Source: Polydactylus sextarius
Lineage: Eukaryota > Chordata > Actinopteri > Polynemidae
Assembly (NCBI GenBank): GCA_016801845.1
Contig: CM028931.1
Coordinates: 23,182,802 to 23,246,801 of the forward strand
Reading direction: 5' to 3'
DNA: 64,000 nt
Shown here: in pieces, positions 22,690 through 34,319 of the stretch
How the letters are laid out: the number at the start of each line of letters is the position of its first letter
How positions within the stretch are numbered: the stretch's first letter is position 1
The notes under the pieces: model-generated
The model's database searches: none
The model's input: only the letters and a program-made list of their open reading frames with translations
Told to the model about the DNA's origin: nothing
Made by a program: the position numbers and the translations under genes

Positions 22690-23658
22690 AGTCACGCTAG
22701 AGTAGAAGTACAGACGCTAGAGTAGAAGTACAGACGCTAGAGTAGAAGTACACGTACTAGAGTAGAAGTACAGACGCTAGAGTAGAAGTACAGATGCTAG
22801 AGTAGAAGTACAGATACTAGAGTAGAAGTACAAGTACTAAAGTAGAAGTACAGATGCTAGAGTTGAAGTACAGATACTAGAGTAGAAGTACACGTACTAG
22901 AGTAGAAGTACAGATGCTAGAGTAGAAGTACAGACGCTAGAGTAGAAGTACAGACGCTAGAGTAGAAGTACAGACGCTAGAGTAGAAGTACAGACGCTAG
23001 AGTAGAAGTACAGATACTAGAGTAGAAGTACAAGTACTAAAGTAGAAGTACAGATGCTAGAGTTGAAGTACAGATACTAGAGTAGAAGTACACGTGCTAG
23101 AGTAGAAGTACAGACGCTAGAGTAGAAGTACAGATACTAGAGTAGAAGTACAAGTACTAAAGTAGAAGTACAGATGCTAGAGTTGAAGTACAGATACTAG
23201 AGTAGAAGTACACGTACTAGAGTAGAAGTACAGATGCTAGAGTAGAAGTACAAGTACTAAAGTAGAAGTACAGATACTAGAGTAGAAGTACAGATGCTAG
23301 AGTAGAAGTACAGATACTAGAGTAGAAGTACAGATACTAGAGTAGAAGTACAGATACTAGAGTAGAAGTACACATACTAGGGTAGAAGTACAGATGCTAG
23401 AGTAGAAGTACAAGTACTAGAGTAGAAGTACAGGTACTAGAGTAGAAGTACACGTACTAGAGTAGAAGTACAGATGCTAGAGTAGAAGTACAAGTACTAG
23501 AGTAGAAGTACAGGTACTAGAGTAGAAGTACACGTACTAGAGTAGAAGTACAGATGCTAGAGTAGAAGTACAGATACTAGAGTAGAAGTACAAGTACTAG
23601 AGTAGAAGTACACGTACTAGAGTAGAAGTACAGAAACTAGAGTAGAAGTACAGACACT
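22690..23658. repeat. 20-bp minisatellite array, about 48 copies, inverted relative to 4559-6893
   Basis: The unit is 'CTAGAGTAGAAGTACAGACG', whose conserved 'CTAGAGTAGAAGTAC' is the exact reverse complement of the unit at 4.6-6.9 kb. The variable bases are ACG, ATG, ATA, CGT and AGT. A block of about 120 bp around 'AAGTACTAAAGTAGAAGTAC' is repeated near 22830, 23030 and 23150. Family B begins straight after the array. Confidence 0.97.
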
Positions 23659-23659
23659 C

Positions 23660-24040
23660 GACCAAAAATCAGTATGACGAATTTCCCAGCATGCATCAGG
23701 ACAAGGATGCAGACGTTAGCCATTTGGTTAATAAACTAATCGATGCGTTTCATTTATTACGCTAACTTATTGCTAACGGCTAATCAATAACGTTTGTCAG
23801 CGTTAGCGTTAGCTTAGCGATCGCTAGTCGTCACTTTGCTGACGTTTTCCATTCGCCCGACACCAGAACTGTCAGTTTAATGTAAACAAACATCTTATCT
23901 CGTCAGTTATTGATCTAATCTGTGTTTGTTTGTCGTCACCCGTCGTCGCGGAGACTCGTCGCGTCGAGACTTTAACGTCGCGGCGACGGGCGAAGCAGAG
24001 GAACGTTTTCACCCCTCAACGCTTTGTTTCAGGGGGTACT
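23660..24040 (-). repeat. Family B copy, reverse orientation
   Basis: It opens with 'AATTTCCCAGCATGCATC' (23680), then 'GCGTTAGCGTTAGCTTAGCG' (23799) and 'GTCGTCGCGGAGACTCGTCG', and closes with the 'CGCTTTGTTTCAGGGG' end near 24020. Confidence 0.8.
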
Positions 24041-24540
24041 AAAAGAAGTAACACAGTCAAAACCAATATTTAGATGATTAAAGACGCAGACATACTAAAT
24101 AAATGAACATCCTATCTCACCCTTAACCCCACATGCACTCACTCAAAAACCCTCCCAAAAAAATCGACGACATGATTTAGCTCTTGTGCGTACCTCCCTC
24201 TTACTTTGTAGGCTGCGGCTGAGTGAGAAAAATTATTTATAGCCTCAGCTATTGTGTATAAAATGATATGTAATGAATATTTAATGACACAAGACCCTAA
24301 ATAGAACGTGTCACTACCCGTTCTGTCTGTACTATTTTCCTGACGTGTCGTCTGGTGAATCCGCCAAATGTCGATAATTGTGTCGTTTTGTGACGTTCAG
24401 CCGACTTAAGACGGCGACGGGATGCGAACCGACAACCTTCACCTGGCGCTGAAAGAAATAAACGTCGCGCCTCTTAGCTCCTCCCCCTTTTCTTTTGCGC
24501 GCTCGCTCGACGGGGCTAAGGGCTAGCTAGCGCCACCGGC
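24041..24540. other. Unassigned spacer
   Basis: No gene seen. The last 60 bases become CpG-rich and grade into family B. Confidence 0.4.
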
Positions 24541-25460
24541 GCTTCAAACGGAGCGGGGATGAGAAATTTCCCAGCGTGCACCAGGACAAGGATGCAGCCG
24601 TCGAGGGAGATGTTCGCTTAGCTAACGCTAACGCTATCGCTAGCTGAACGTTGCTGGTTAGCAGTTAGCAATAAGTTAGTTTCATAAGCAGCTAGCGTGT
24701 CGATTAGCTTATTAATGAAATTGCTAACTTTTTTTGACAACGGCGTCCTTGTCCTGGTGCATGCTGGGAAATCAAGCGCACTTACTTAATGGACAAAGAA
24801 GATTTAAAATATTAAGTTGGCGACTGATTAAAAACTGACGAGACGTTTGTTTACGTTGATCTGAAGCGTTAGCAAAGCGACGTCTAGCGGTTGCTAAGCT
24901 AACACTAACGAACGTCATTTCTAACCGCAAAGTAAGCGTAATAAGTTACGCGTATTAATGAGTTATTGATTATAATGAGTGATTGCTAAGCTAATTCCAA
25001 TGCTAATGCTAACGGACTTATCGACCAGCGGCAACTTAGCGACATGTTCGCTTAATGAGTGAAGCGCATTGATTAGTACACGAATTCAATTGCCGCTTTT
25101 CTTGACAACTGCATCCTTGCCCCGGTGCATGCTGGGATATCTCCCACACCCCTTTTTCGTTTTGAAGCCGTTAGCTCCTCCCCCTCTTTATTGTTTGTTC
25201 ACGTGAGGGTTTAGGGGCGTGGTCACGCAACCCACAAAACCCTCCAAAGGCGACAACCAGTGATTGCTAACGCTAACGCTAACGCAGCAAGTTAGCGACA
25301 TCTTCGCTTAATAAGTGAAGCACATTGATTAGTTCGCAAATTAATTCGCAAAAAAAGTTAGCGGTTTATTTACCGGTTTATTTTTTTTTTGGCTAACCGC
25401 TAATCAAAAATGTTAGCGTTAGCGATCGCTAGTTGTCACTTTGCTACCGTTTACTCAGAT
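24541..25460 (+). repeat. Family B, tandem group
   Basis: A 'CCCAGCGTGCACCAGGACAA' block lies near 24570 (reverse sense). 'GGTGCATGCTGGGAAAT' type blocks lie near 24757 and 25122, and 'TGAGGGTTTAGGGGCGTGG' near 25204. A reverse fragment closes the group at about 25390-25450. Confidence 0.8.
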
Positions 25461-26640
25461 TATACAGGTTTCCGCTTAGCACTAGCGTACTTTTTACTAT
25501 CTGGTCCTTCCTCGCGACGGGAACCGCCGGCCGCCGATCGGTCACGCGAACGCGACCAGGAAGCGGGCGAGCCGTCGTCGTAGCCACAAGCTAACCGAGC
25601 AACAAGTCGTCCGGTAATGTTTACCGATGTATTTTTGCGTAGCCAGGACCGCTTTGCCTAGGACCACTTTGCCTTGGTAAAAACCTCGCAAGGTCACTAA
25701 ACGCAAATGTTTTGATGCTAATTCACTCCGATCGCTTCGATATGTCGCTCACACGTCCCCGGCGCCGCCACCCCGCGACCCCGCGCCATCAATAAATAAA
25801 AAAGGTGCAACTACAAGCAAGAAAACGTCAACGCGAGTGAGGCCGCAGGCGGCAGCGGATCATAGAAGAGACGGGACCTTTCGCCCCGAGGATCCGGCTC
25901 GTCATTTTAACGCTGACATTCGAAGCAACAATGTCACCGCCGGCAGATCAGATCAGAAACGCATTAAACATCCTCCCCGTGGGTGATTCAAAAAAAAAAA
26001 AACACAGACCCCAGATCGGTTTCTTACGTTCTTAAATATGAAAGATTGCGTTTAACAACAGCAGCTATTAAAACAAATCCAACCTCCTATATTTATCCCC
26101 GCGTTGCAGCCGTGTTATGAATATTAGCCCGAAACCGAATTATCCTCAAATATCTCATTTGCATACCCCTTTTACCCGAATATCCATCTGCGATCCCCTA
26201 ACCCCAACGCGGTCACCTTGAGTTAAGTTTGAGAATATAAATGCAAATGCGGTCGTGTCTCATCACGGGATGTTTAATTCTTATTTTTTTCTTGTATATA
26301 TCACTTCTCCGTCAGCTGGTGGTGGCGCGGGGGAGAGTTGGAGACAGGTCTTAAACACCCCCCACCCCCACTCCCCTTTAATATTTTCTCTACCGCAGAT
26401 ACCGTCGAAACGAATGAATTGGAGACGGCTGACCCACCTCACCTAGACTCCAGGTTTTTTTTTTGTTTGTTTTTTTTTTTTTTTTAAACACCTGGCTCGC
26501 AACAGACGACCAAACGCAAAAATCTGGGTCAGAAATAAACAGATACGCTGTGACTTTAAGTACATTTTGACAAACGACTCCAAACGAAACTGAAGTGGCC
26601 TTTCGCAACACTTGTATGACAATAACGACACGTTTTGATT
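25461..26640. other. Unassigned spacer with inverted octamer pair
   Basis: 25500-25900 is CpG-rich. 26030-26260 is AT-rich and holds 'ATTTGCAT' (26157-26164) and 'ATGCAAAT' (26241-26248), matches to the POU octamer in opposite orientations. T runs lie near 26455-26485. Open frames at 26255-26446 (+) and 26390-26644 (-) lack support. Confidence 0.4.
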
Positions 26641-27440
26641 CCAATCAAGAGATACTTTGTTAGATGAGGTAATATCCAGTTTTGACCGTCTTGCCGAATA
26701 GCTAACAATGAAAGTAAATGGGGCAGCCAGCCGTATGCATTTAAATCGTCATTTTTTTTTTACCACTAATAAAGCTCAAAATATAGCTTCACAGTAGTAT
26801 GAATAGGGTCCCTACACATAAACTGAAGTACTGATAACTGGTGATGAAGGTTGTTTCAGATCAGCAGATTCAACGTTTTCCTGAACAACAGGCCGATGTG
26901 CCTGTTAAAGAGCGAGAAAAATGACGAATCTGCTGATCTGCTGCAACATTAAGGGTGTCCCAGATCTGTAGATTCGAATTTGTGTTCGCTACAAAATAGC
27001 TAACAATGAAAGTAAATGGGGCAGCCAGCCACACGGGTCAAAACTGTCATTTTTTCACCACTAACAAAACTCAAAATATCACTTCACTTCAGCAGCAGGC
27101 CGAAGTGTCCGTGAAGATCGGGGAAAATGGCGAATCTGCTGATCTGGAACACTTTCATCACCAGTTATCAGTACTTCAGTTTATGTGTAGGGACCCTATA
27201 CAGGCTACTGCTGAAGTGAAGTGATATTTCAAGCTTAATTAGAGCTTTAAAAATGATAATTTAGATAAATGTGGCTGGCTGCCCCATTCACTTTCATTAT
27301 TATTTTTTTTTTCATATTTAAACATCTTGTTTTCACAGCTAAATAGCTAACAATGTCCAGAAGAGCGAGGGAAATGATGAATCTGCTGATCTGGAACAAC
27401 GTGAAGGATGTTCCAGATCACTTTGTCCTTGGAAGGACAA
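26640..27440. mobile_element. Family A MITE-like cluster
   Basis: The left outer end ('GAGATACTTTGTTAGATGAG', then 'GTTTTGACCGTCTTG') leads to forward cores near 26718 and 27018 and a reverse core near 27280. Hairpin modules lie at about 26840-26945 and 27100-27160, with further arms near 27370-27420. The frame at 27006-27224 is element sequence. Confidence 0.8.
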
Positions 27441-27469
27441 AGTAGATGTTTGCATTTTCGCTAGTAGAG

Positions 27470-27740
27470 TGGTAGTGTCAACAGTTTTTTCTGAAAAAAA
27501 ACGACATTTCTGTCAGTGCTTTTCCACTGTTTACAAACACTCGAAGCGCTTTTACGCTCGTCCGTTCACACAAAACATCGACGCACGTCCCTTCAACCCG
27601 CCAACACAACCGCCATCAGGGACACCGAGGGTTCAGTATCCTGCCCAACGACCGGAGGAGCCGGGAATCGAACCGACCTTCCAATTAGTGGATCGCCCGC
27701 TCTGCCTCCTGAGCCACGGAGCCACCCCAGGGGAAGGTCA
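27470..27740 (-). mobile_element. tRNA-derived SINE-like element, reverse orientation
   Basis: Read on the minus strand, 27735-27650 has an A-box-like 'GTGGCTCAGGAGGCAGAGCG' and a B box 'GGTTCGATTCCCGG'. This is the pattern of a tRNA-derived head. The sequence around 'GGTTCAGTATCCTGCCCAAC' (27629) and the 'CACTCGAAGCGCTTTTACGC' stretch near 27540 match a dispersed repeat common in fish genomes, as I recall it. The overlapping frames at 27469-27851 are shadows of it. Confidence 0.65.
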
Positions 27741-28089
27741 ACGCGCGAGCAGGAAAACAACAGAGTAGGGAACGCGTGCGTGTGGGCGCGCGTTGTGTTT
27801 GCGAAAAATGGCCGATTGAAAAAACAGAAGGTAGAAGATTTAATGCGGTGAAATTGTGCGGAGAGTTAAAGATCTCTCCTGCAGCCCCGTTGTTTCTGTG
27901 TGTGTGTGTCTAACAACAGAGTTGCGCTTTGGGAGCGATGGTCTTCATATGAGGTCCACCACACGATATTGGTTTTTTACCCAGCCGACATCTGCGAGGA
28001 GACATTATCGGCTGCTGCTGGGATTGTTTAACAAGCGTTGTTTACGGCGTCTTAAAGTGTTGCCGGTGAGGTTTAATTCTTCCCTTTAA
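27741..28089. other. Unassigned spacer with a short (TG)n
   Basis: No gene supported. The frame at 27856-28089 crosses a TG run near 27898. Confidence 0.4.
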
Positions 28090-28170
28090 CGATAGAGACA
28101 ATCTGGGTCGGGATTCGAACCGACGAACACCTGCACAACATATATTTATATTTATATATATATATCAACA
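28090..28170. repeat. tRNA-B-box-like repeat unit (family E) with AT tail
   Basis: 'GGTCGGGATTCGAACCGACG' at 28107-28126 matches the unit at 34.4-34.75 kb, including 'GAACACCTGCACAACAT' and a following TA-rich tract. Confidence 0.65.
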
Positions 28171-28729
28171 CGGTGCACTGTAACCGTACTACTTCAATGT
28201 ATATACGTACTTTTATCCGGTACCGTTACCGTCAGATGTGTTCGTATTAAGCTTCCGGCGCCCAGGAGGAGTCGCAGATAACGTAATCCCCCGGCCACGC
28301 GTGACAGGGAGGTCGGATCCGAGCTATTTTCCGGCCTTAAACCGTTCGGGGGCAGACCTCTTGCTTCGGTGAAATCGTCTACAACCAAAAAAATTAATTC
28401 GTAGTCATCAAAATCCTCAAAGAGGAAAAAGAAGATGGTGGAGGGGGTGTTGCCCGTCGGCACCAAACGTGTAAATAGGTGAAATCAGAAGAAATAGCCG
28501 CAGCCAATTTCCTCTCAGACCCTGGAGAGACTCGCTGTCTGCAGACTTTAATTAAGAATATTTGGCAGCGGAGCGGCGCTGTCTTTCTGTCTGTCTGACA
28601 GATGTTAGAGGAGATGCTGAATATGTAAAGTGACGGTCACTTTTATACTTTTGTGCTCGTCTTATCGTCGTATCCGCAAAATGTTTAGGTGGTGAAAAAG
28701 TCGCCGCGGTTGCCTCGATCGGACAAAGG
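28171..28729. other. Unassigned spacer
   Basis: No supported gene. The minus frame at 28194-28466 has no recognisable family. Confidence 0.4.
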
Positions 28730-29600
28730 TGGCGTCTGAGAAGAGCCCGTTGTCGGACGAATGGAAGACGCTAGCAAAGCGACGGCTAAGCTGACGCTAG
28801 CGAACGTTACGGCTCGGCCGTTAGTTAGCTTAACGAGTCAAACGTACTGAATCGCTTTGCTAATCGAGTCGCTGATGTTTTTCGACTGCCGCGTTCTCGC
28901 CCTGGTGCATGCTGGGACATTTCTCATGTCCCTTTCGTACGCGAACGGAAGGCGACGGCTAAGCTAGCACTAGCGAACGTTACGGCTCGGCCGTTAGTTA
29001 GCGACAAGTTAGCTTAACGAGTCAAACGTACTGATTCGTTTGTTAATCGAATCGCTGATGCTTTCGGCTGCCGCATTCTTGCCCTGGTGCATGCTGGGAA
29101 AATTTCTCATGTCCCTTCCGTACGTGAATGGAAGACGCTAGCAAAGCGACGGCTAAGCTAACGCTAGCGAACGTTACGGCTCGGCCGTTAGTTAGCTTAA
29201 CGAGTCAAACGTTATCGTTTGCTAATCGAGTCGCCGATGTTTTTCGGCTGCCGCGTTCTCGCCCTGGTGCATGCTGGGAAATTTCGTCCCTTTCGATGTT
29301 TTTCGGCGGCTAAGCTAGCACTAGGTGCATGCTGGGAAATTTCTACTTCTTCTTCTAATACGTTAGTATTACAGTAGAATGAAGATTACTGCTGTCACAT
29401 TCTTGCCCTGAAAATGTATTACCCTCGCGACATTAATGGAAGATTCGCTAGCAAAGCGATTCTAAGCTAACCTGAGATCGACGGCTCGGCCGTTAGTTAG
29501 CTTAACGAGTCAAACGTTTATATCAACTAATCGCAGCTGATGTTTTTCGACTGCGACGTTCGCCCTGACGCATGCTGGGAAATTTCTACTTCTTCTTCTT
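28730..29600 (+). repeat. Family B, recent tandem array of about 185-bp units
   Basis: Unit starts ('GAATGGAAGACGCTAGCAAA' or variants) lie near 28757, 28940, 29124 and 29428. Each contains 'GTTACGGCTCGGCCGTTAG' or close variants, and three of the unit ends carry 'CCCTGGTGCATGCTGGGA'. These units resemble one another more than other family B copies, so this is a local expansion. A truncated unit lies at 29305-29345. Confidence 0.85.
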
Positions 29601-30600
29601 CTCGAATCCCGAGATGTTTTACCCTCGACTCTTTATCTCAGATTATATCGCGGAGGTCTTTCAGCTCTAAACTGGCAGGGTTTAGAGCCAGGGGGGGGCG
29701 ACTCTCGGGGGTGTCCTGTAGTGTCTGGCACCACCGCGACATTGGCAGGCAGCAGTTTTGTTTTGGGTCATGTGTGTTTATTTGTCGGGCGGGGGAGGGT
29801 GGAGTGGGGGAGGGCGGGGGCGACTCCTAGCTGGCTCGCCACATCCCGCAGATGCTCGACCCAGATTGAGATCTGGGGTATTACGGAAGCTAAGCCAGTA
29901 CCTCGGGCTCTTTGTCGTCTTCCCTTCCAGACTCTTTTAGCTCTTAGCTCACCCAGGTAGCTTTCACACCATGGGTGGAGGTGGAGGTGGAGGTGGAGGT
30001 GGGGGTAATTAACATGTACGTCACGTGGATTATCTGTCCATCAAACTGACTCGTCCAATTTTTTTTTTTTTGTAGGATTCGTTCGGTTTCGTCATTATTA
30101 TTTTTAACGTAGCTGAATCATCCGTCAGATCCGGATCCAGATCCTCCCTCGCTCTTAAAGTGCCGAGAGTGAGGAAAAGGCGGGAGGTGGGAGGGGGTGA
30201 GAGGGGGGGTTGTGTTTTTTTTTTTTTTTACGATGTAAGTAAGTAAGGCTTTATCTGAGATCGCCCCGGACGTACGCACAAAAGACACGGCAGCTGCTTC
30301 TTTAGAGGAGGGCATTAATCCGCGGCGGGCTAGTTCCTGTAAAAAAAGCAAACGGGATCCAAAAGCGCTTTGACACAGTCTACTACCTTTATCGCTCCTT
30401 CCCGACATGACTCTTTGCCGGAGCGGCTGCCCGACAATCCGTGCCAAGGGGCCAGACCTCGCGTCCGCCGTTCAAACGCGCGCTCGCACGTGGCTCAAGT
30501 CAACCTCGCCATATTGTGGGGAGGTGCTGCCCAGCTGGTTGGATTGGCGCTTGTACGCTCTCCGCAGGTTTCTGTCATTGGTTTGAATTTTCTCCTTATA
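29601..30600. other. Unassigned G/C-rich spacer with GGTGGA repeat
   Basis: A (GGTGGA)n stretch with potential to form G-quadruplexes lies at 29973-30006. T runs lie near 30059-30072 and 30217-30230. Several overlapping frames (29540-29960 + and 30118-30447 -) are low-complexity products of G/C-rich sequence. Confidence 0.45.
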
Positions 30601-30604
30601 TATA

Positions 30605-30870
30605 TATAACTAGTGATCGCTAAGCTAGCGCTAACAAGCGTTATAGTAGCGGTGAGTTAGCGATAAGTTAGCCTAAGTGTAATAAGTTAAATGTATCGAC
30701 TGGTTTATTCGCTTTAAGTGCATCCTTGCCCCGGTGCATTCTGGGAAATTTTCTCACACCCCCCCCTTCGTTTTCGAAGAGCCGGCCCTTTGTGTGGCCC
30801 CTCCCCCTTCATTCGAGACCCCTAACCCCTCACGTGAGCACGCAAACGAAAAGGGGGAGGAGCTAACGCT
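30605..30870 (+). repeat. Family B unit
   Basis: 'GTGATCGCTAAGCTAGCGC', 'CCGGTGCATTCTGGGAAAT' and a 'CTCACGTGAGCACGC' stretch in family order. Confidence 0.75.
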
Positions 30871-31490
30871 TGGCGCTCGCGCACTTTTTCTGCTGCCGGC
30901 TGCTTTTCTTAGCGGCCGCTGATTTCGTCACAATGTGATATCGCGCCGATTCTTTTGGGCAACGACGGGATTTTTTCCGATATGGCAAATTCTCCGACGC
31001 GATCGTCCGACAACGTTCAAGCGTTTTAGACTCGGCTCGACTCGCTCGGTACCTCAACCGAGCTACGCGGAAGTGTAGCATAATCAAGACGCGCTCCGTG
31101 TTCAAGTTATTATAGGTCAAAAGCAGCACAAGCTTTTTAATCCGTCGTCGCTTTTCAATCCTGAACCTGGGAAGCCGCATCCGCCACCTTCGCGTTATTA
31201 GCGCCGCGCTCAAAACGCAACGTTCACATGACGCGGACATGTGTTGCACGCCGCGACAGCTGATTCCCAGCCTCTACTTCGCCGGGGGGGGGAGGGGTTA
31301 GGAAGGAGAGATGACACCGCGTTTTTGACCTCACTCCCAGTAGATATTGACCCTTTAATCGCAGCGGATAGCTAGAGAGAGATCATACACTGGTTTAAGC
31401 GGGATGGTCGGGGGAGGGGGGGTGGTCGAGGTTGCCTCAGACGTGGTGTAATCCTCGGCTCAACTGTCCTGAAAAAAATATATATAAAAT
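30871..31490. other. Unassigned CpG-rich spacer
   Basis: The minus frame at 30863-31249 (128 codons) is Arg/Ser/Ala-rich and not recognised. G-rich runs lie near 31283 and 31411. Confidence 0.4.
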
Positions 31491-31494
31491 GTTC

Positions 31495-31660
31495 TACCAT
31501 CGTACGAAGGAGACGCTGCAACCTGGATGGAAAACGTTAGCAACGTGGCGACTAACGATCGCTAAGCTAACGCTAACGAACGTGATTCATTTAATGTGTC
31601 GATCCCTTATAAACTAAATCGCTAACTTCTTCGACAACTGCGTCCTTGTCCTTGTCTCAA
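31495..31660 (+). repeat. Family B fragment joined to family A
   Basis: 'CTAACGATCGCTAAGCTAAC' near 31551 and 'CAACTGCGTCCTTGTCC' near 31636. The sequence then switches within about 15 bases to the family A outer terminus ('CAAGAGATTTTTTACG'). Confidence 0.7.
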
Positions 31661-31847
31661 GAGATTTTTTACGTTAGCTGAAGTAATATTGAGTTTGACT
31701 AACAGTGAAAGTAAATGGGGCAGCCAGCCAAATGTATCTAAATTGTCATTTTTAACCACTAATAAAACTCAAAATATCACTACCCTTAAGCAGTAGCAAA
31801 AAAGAGTTTTACAAGATTTACCCAACATGTTAGGGTGTTCCAGATCA

Positions 31848-31885
<38 letters not shown>

Positions 31886-32370
31886 GACGAATTTATCAAA
31901 TTTATTTAGCGAAATTGGTGGCCAAACATATTTAAATCGTTGTTTTTGAACCACTAATAATGACGAATCTGCTGATCTGGAACACCCTTCACCCGTGGTT
32001 GTTATGAAAACAAGACATTGGGTACGTCTTATAAAACAGTCTTTTTTTATTAAACTATTAAATAGTGGTTAAAAATAATAATTTATATACATTTGGCTGG
32101 CTGCCCCATTTACTTTCATTGTTAACAGCACAATTACTAAGTTATCAGTACTTCAGTTTGTGTGTAGGGATCCTATTCATGCTACTGCTGAATGAAGTGG
32201 TATTTTGAGCTTTATTAGTGGTTAAAAAATGATGAGTTAGATACATTTGGCTGGCTGCCCCATTCACTTTCATTGTTATGTATTCATTTGGTTGTGGAAA
32301 AACAAAAGACGATCAAACTCAACATTACCTCAACCAACGTAAAACATCTTTTGAGGGGGCGTTTGACTCT
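31655..32370. mobile_element. Family A MITE-like element with both ends
   Basis: Left terminal 'AGAGATTTTTTACGTTAGC' (31660) and right terminal 'CATCTTTTGAGGGGGCG' (32346). Forward core near 31717, reverse cores near 32100 and 32256, and a hairpin module between about 31835 and 31990 interrupted by a T run (31851-31880). Confidence 0.8.
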
Positions 32371-32895
32371 TTCACAGCTTTAGTCAGTCGACGTTATTCA
32401 TTTTTTTTTTTTTTTTTATTAAATCTTAACATGGCGTCTCTCTTTATCCATCTTTCAAAGCCGTTTTGGGATTCATACATCACAGACGTTTGACCCCACT
32501 GCCATTCTCTGTATTGAACTGGACTTTACTGCACTGTGATACTTCGCTGCATTTCAATAGCCAAGCATCAGAGACGCTCTCTGATCTGAATGCTGGTCTT
32601 GTGGCAGGAGTGTAGTTACTTGGCTTGTAAAACTCCGTCTGTCTCTCAAGTTCTACCCACAGCTCGAATGGACCTGCCTGCAGCGATTATCTTCAGATGT
32701 GGGGTTGCCTTTAGGACAGCCTGCTGGTGCTTCGGAGCTCCATGTTTATTCATTTTACACGGATGTGTGAACGTGCGGCGAACGGGCTTCTCCGTCTGTC
32801 GTTAGGTTTACGCTAATATTTTAGAATCAAAATCAAAGAAAAAGTGAACTGTTAAAGCGATAAAACCTGGAATCAAACCCCCCCTTAAAAAAATG
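32371..32895. other. Unassigned spacer
   Basis: 32480-32810 is unique sequence of balanced composition with a 71-codon frame (32590-32805 +) that I do not recognise. Confidence 0.35.
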
Positions 32896-33830
32896 CATGT
32901 AAGTCAAAGTAATATCGAGTTAGACCGTCTTTTGTCTTCACAACCAAATAGCTGACAATGAAAGTGAATGGGGCAGCCGGCCAAATGTATTTAATCGTTA
33001 TTTTTTTGTCCACTAATAAAGCTCAAAATATCACTTCATTCAGCAGTAGCATGACTAGGTTACACATAAACTGAAGTAGTGATAACTTAGTAAGTTAACT
33101 GTTTACAATGAAAGTAAATGGGGCAGCCAGCCAAATGTATGTAAATTTTCATTTTTTAATCATTAAAAAGAGAATTTATTTAAAAAAAAAAAAATAATGT
33201 TTTACAAGACTTATCCAACTTGTTGATGAAGGTTGTTCCACATCAGCAGATTCATCATTTCCCTGAACAACCGGCAGGCGTGTCCGTAAAGAGCGAGAAA
33301 AATGATGAATCTGCTGACAGGAACAAACATAAAGGGTGTTCCACATCAGCAGATTCATGAAAAACAATGTTACCCAACGTCATGAGTCACGAGTCAAACA
33401 CCCCTTCAAGAAGTTTTTTACGTTGGTTGAAGTAATATCGAGTTTGATCGTCTTTTGAATAGTTAACAATGAAAGTGAATGGGGCAGCCAGCCAAACGTA
33501 TCTAAATTGTCATTTTTTAACCACTTAAAAGCTTGAAATATCACTTCACTTCATCATTCAACAGATGTATCCATGAAGAGTGAGTAAAATGACAAATCTG
33601 ATCATCTGATTCACACGAAGAGTGTTCCAGATCAGCAGATTCGTCATTATTAGCGGCCAAAAATTGTGATTTACATATGTTTGGCTGGCCACCCCGCTTG
33701 TGCAGGGAAAATGATGAATCTGCTGATCTGGAACACCCTTCATCACCAGTTGTTTTGTAAACAAGACAGTTTTATAAATAGTGATTTTTTTTGACGTTTT
33801 AGTGATTAAAAAACAAAAATTTAAATACGT
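32896..33830. mobile_element. Family A MITE-like cluster (two elements)
   Basis: Forward cores near 32969, 33119 and 33480. Hairpin modules lie at about 33228-33350 and 33590-33750. A second left outer end ('CTTCAAGAAGTTTTTTACG') lies near 33404. Frames at 33176-33367 and 33558-33764 are element sequence. Confidence 0.8.
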
Positions 33831-34319
33831 TACCGTGCCTCTAAATTACCATTACTATCAAGCTAGCGCGCCGCTCGCTAGTTTCCTACATTAAATGTTA
33901 AAAATAGTTGTGATGCAATTTTGTGAAAATGTTAAAAAAGAGTTTTAACCCTTTAACCTTTTTTTTTTTTGCTGGATTTAAACTGAAATTCTTATTTTTC
34001 TACGTTTTAATGTTTCATACCGATTTTGCATCATTTCTTCTTTTTTTTTTTATTTTTTACTCCGCAAGAGACGTGGTAGGATTAGGTTGTCTCTGTCAAT
34101 TTGGCATCGCCGGCTTTACCCTTTAAAACCGTTCGGCCGAATCTCTTTCTCCATCTGTCTGGAAGCTTGAGCCATCACCGGCGCTCCGCTGACAGAAGAC
34201 AATTATCGGCAGCGGAGCGATGTGCCGTCTAGTTTACTGGTTGGTCGACTCGTTTTAGACGAGGAAAATGCAGTGCTGGATCCGCTTAAAATCAAAAAAA
34301 TCTTTGCTTTTTTTTTTTT
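33831..34319. other. T-rich spacer
   Basis: T runs near 33959-33970, 34040-34055 and 34307-34326. The Phe-rich frame at 33923-34126 is a product of these runs. Confidence 0.45.

Noticed and set aside
28090..28170. Possible tRNA gene at 'GGGATTCGAACC'
   Set aside because: Only the B-box-like core is present. There is no A box or cloverleaf, and the sequence belongs to a repeated unit.
30863..31249. 128-codon minus-strand frame
   Set aside because: Low-information Arg/Ala/Ser composition, partly over family B, no recognised domain.
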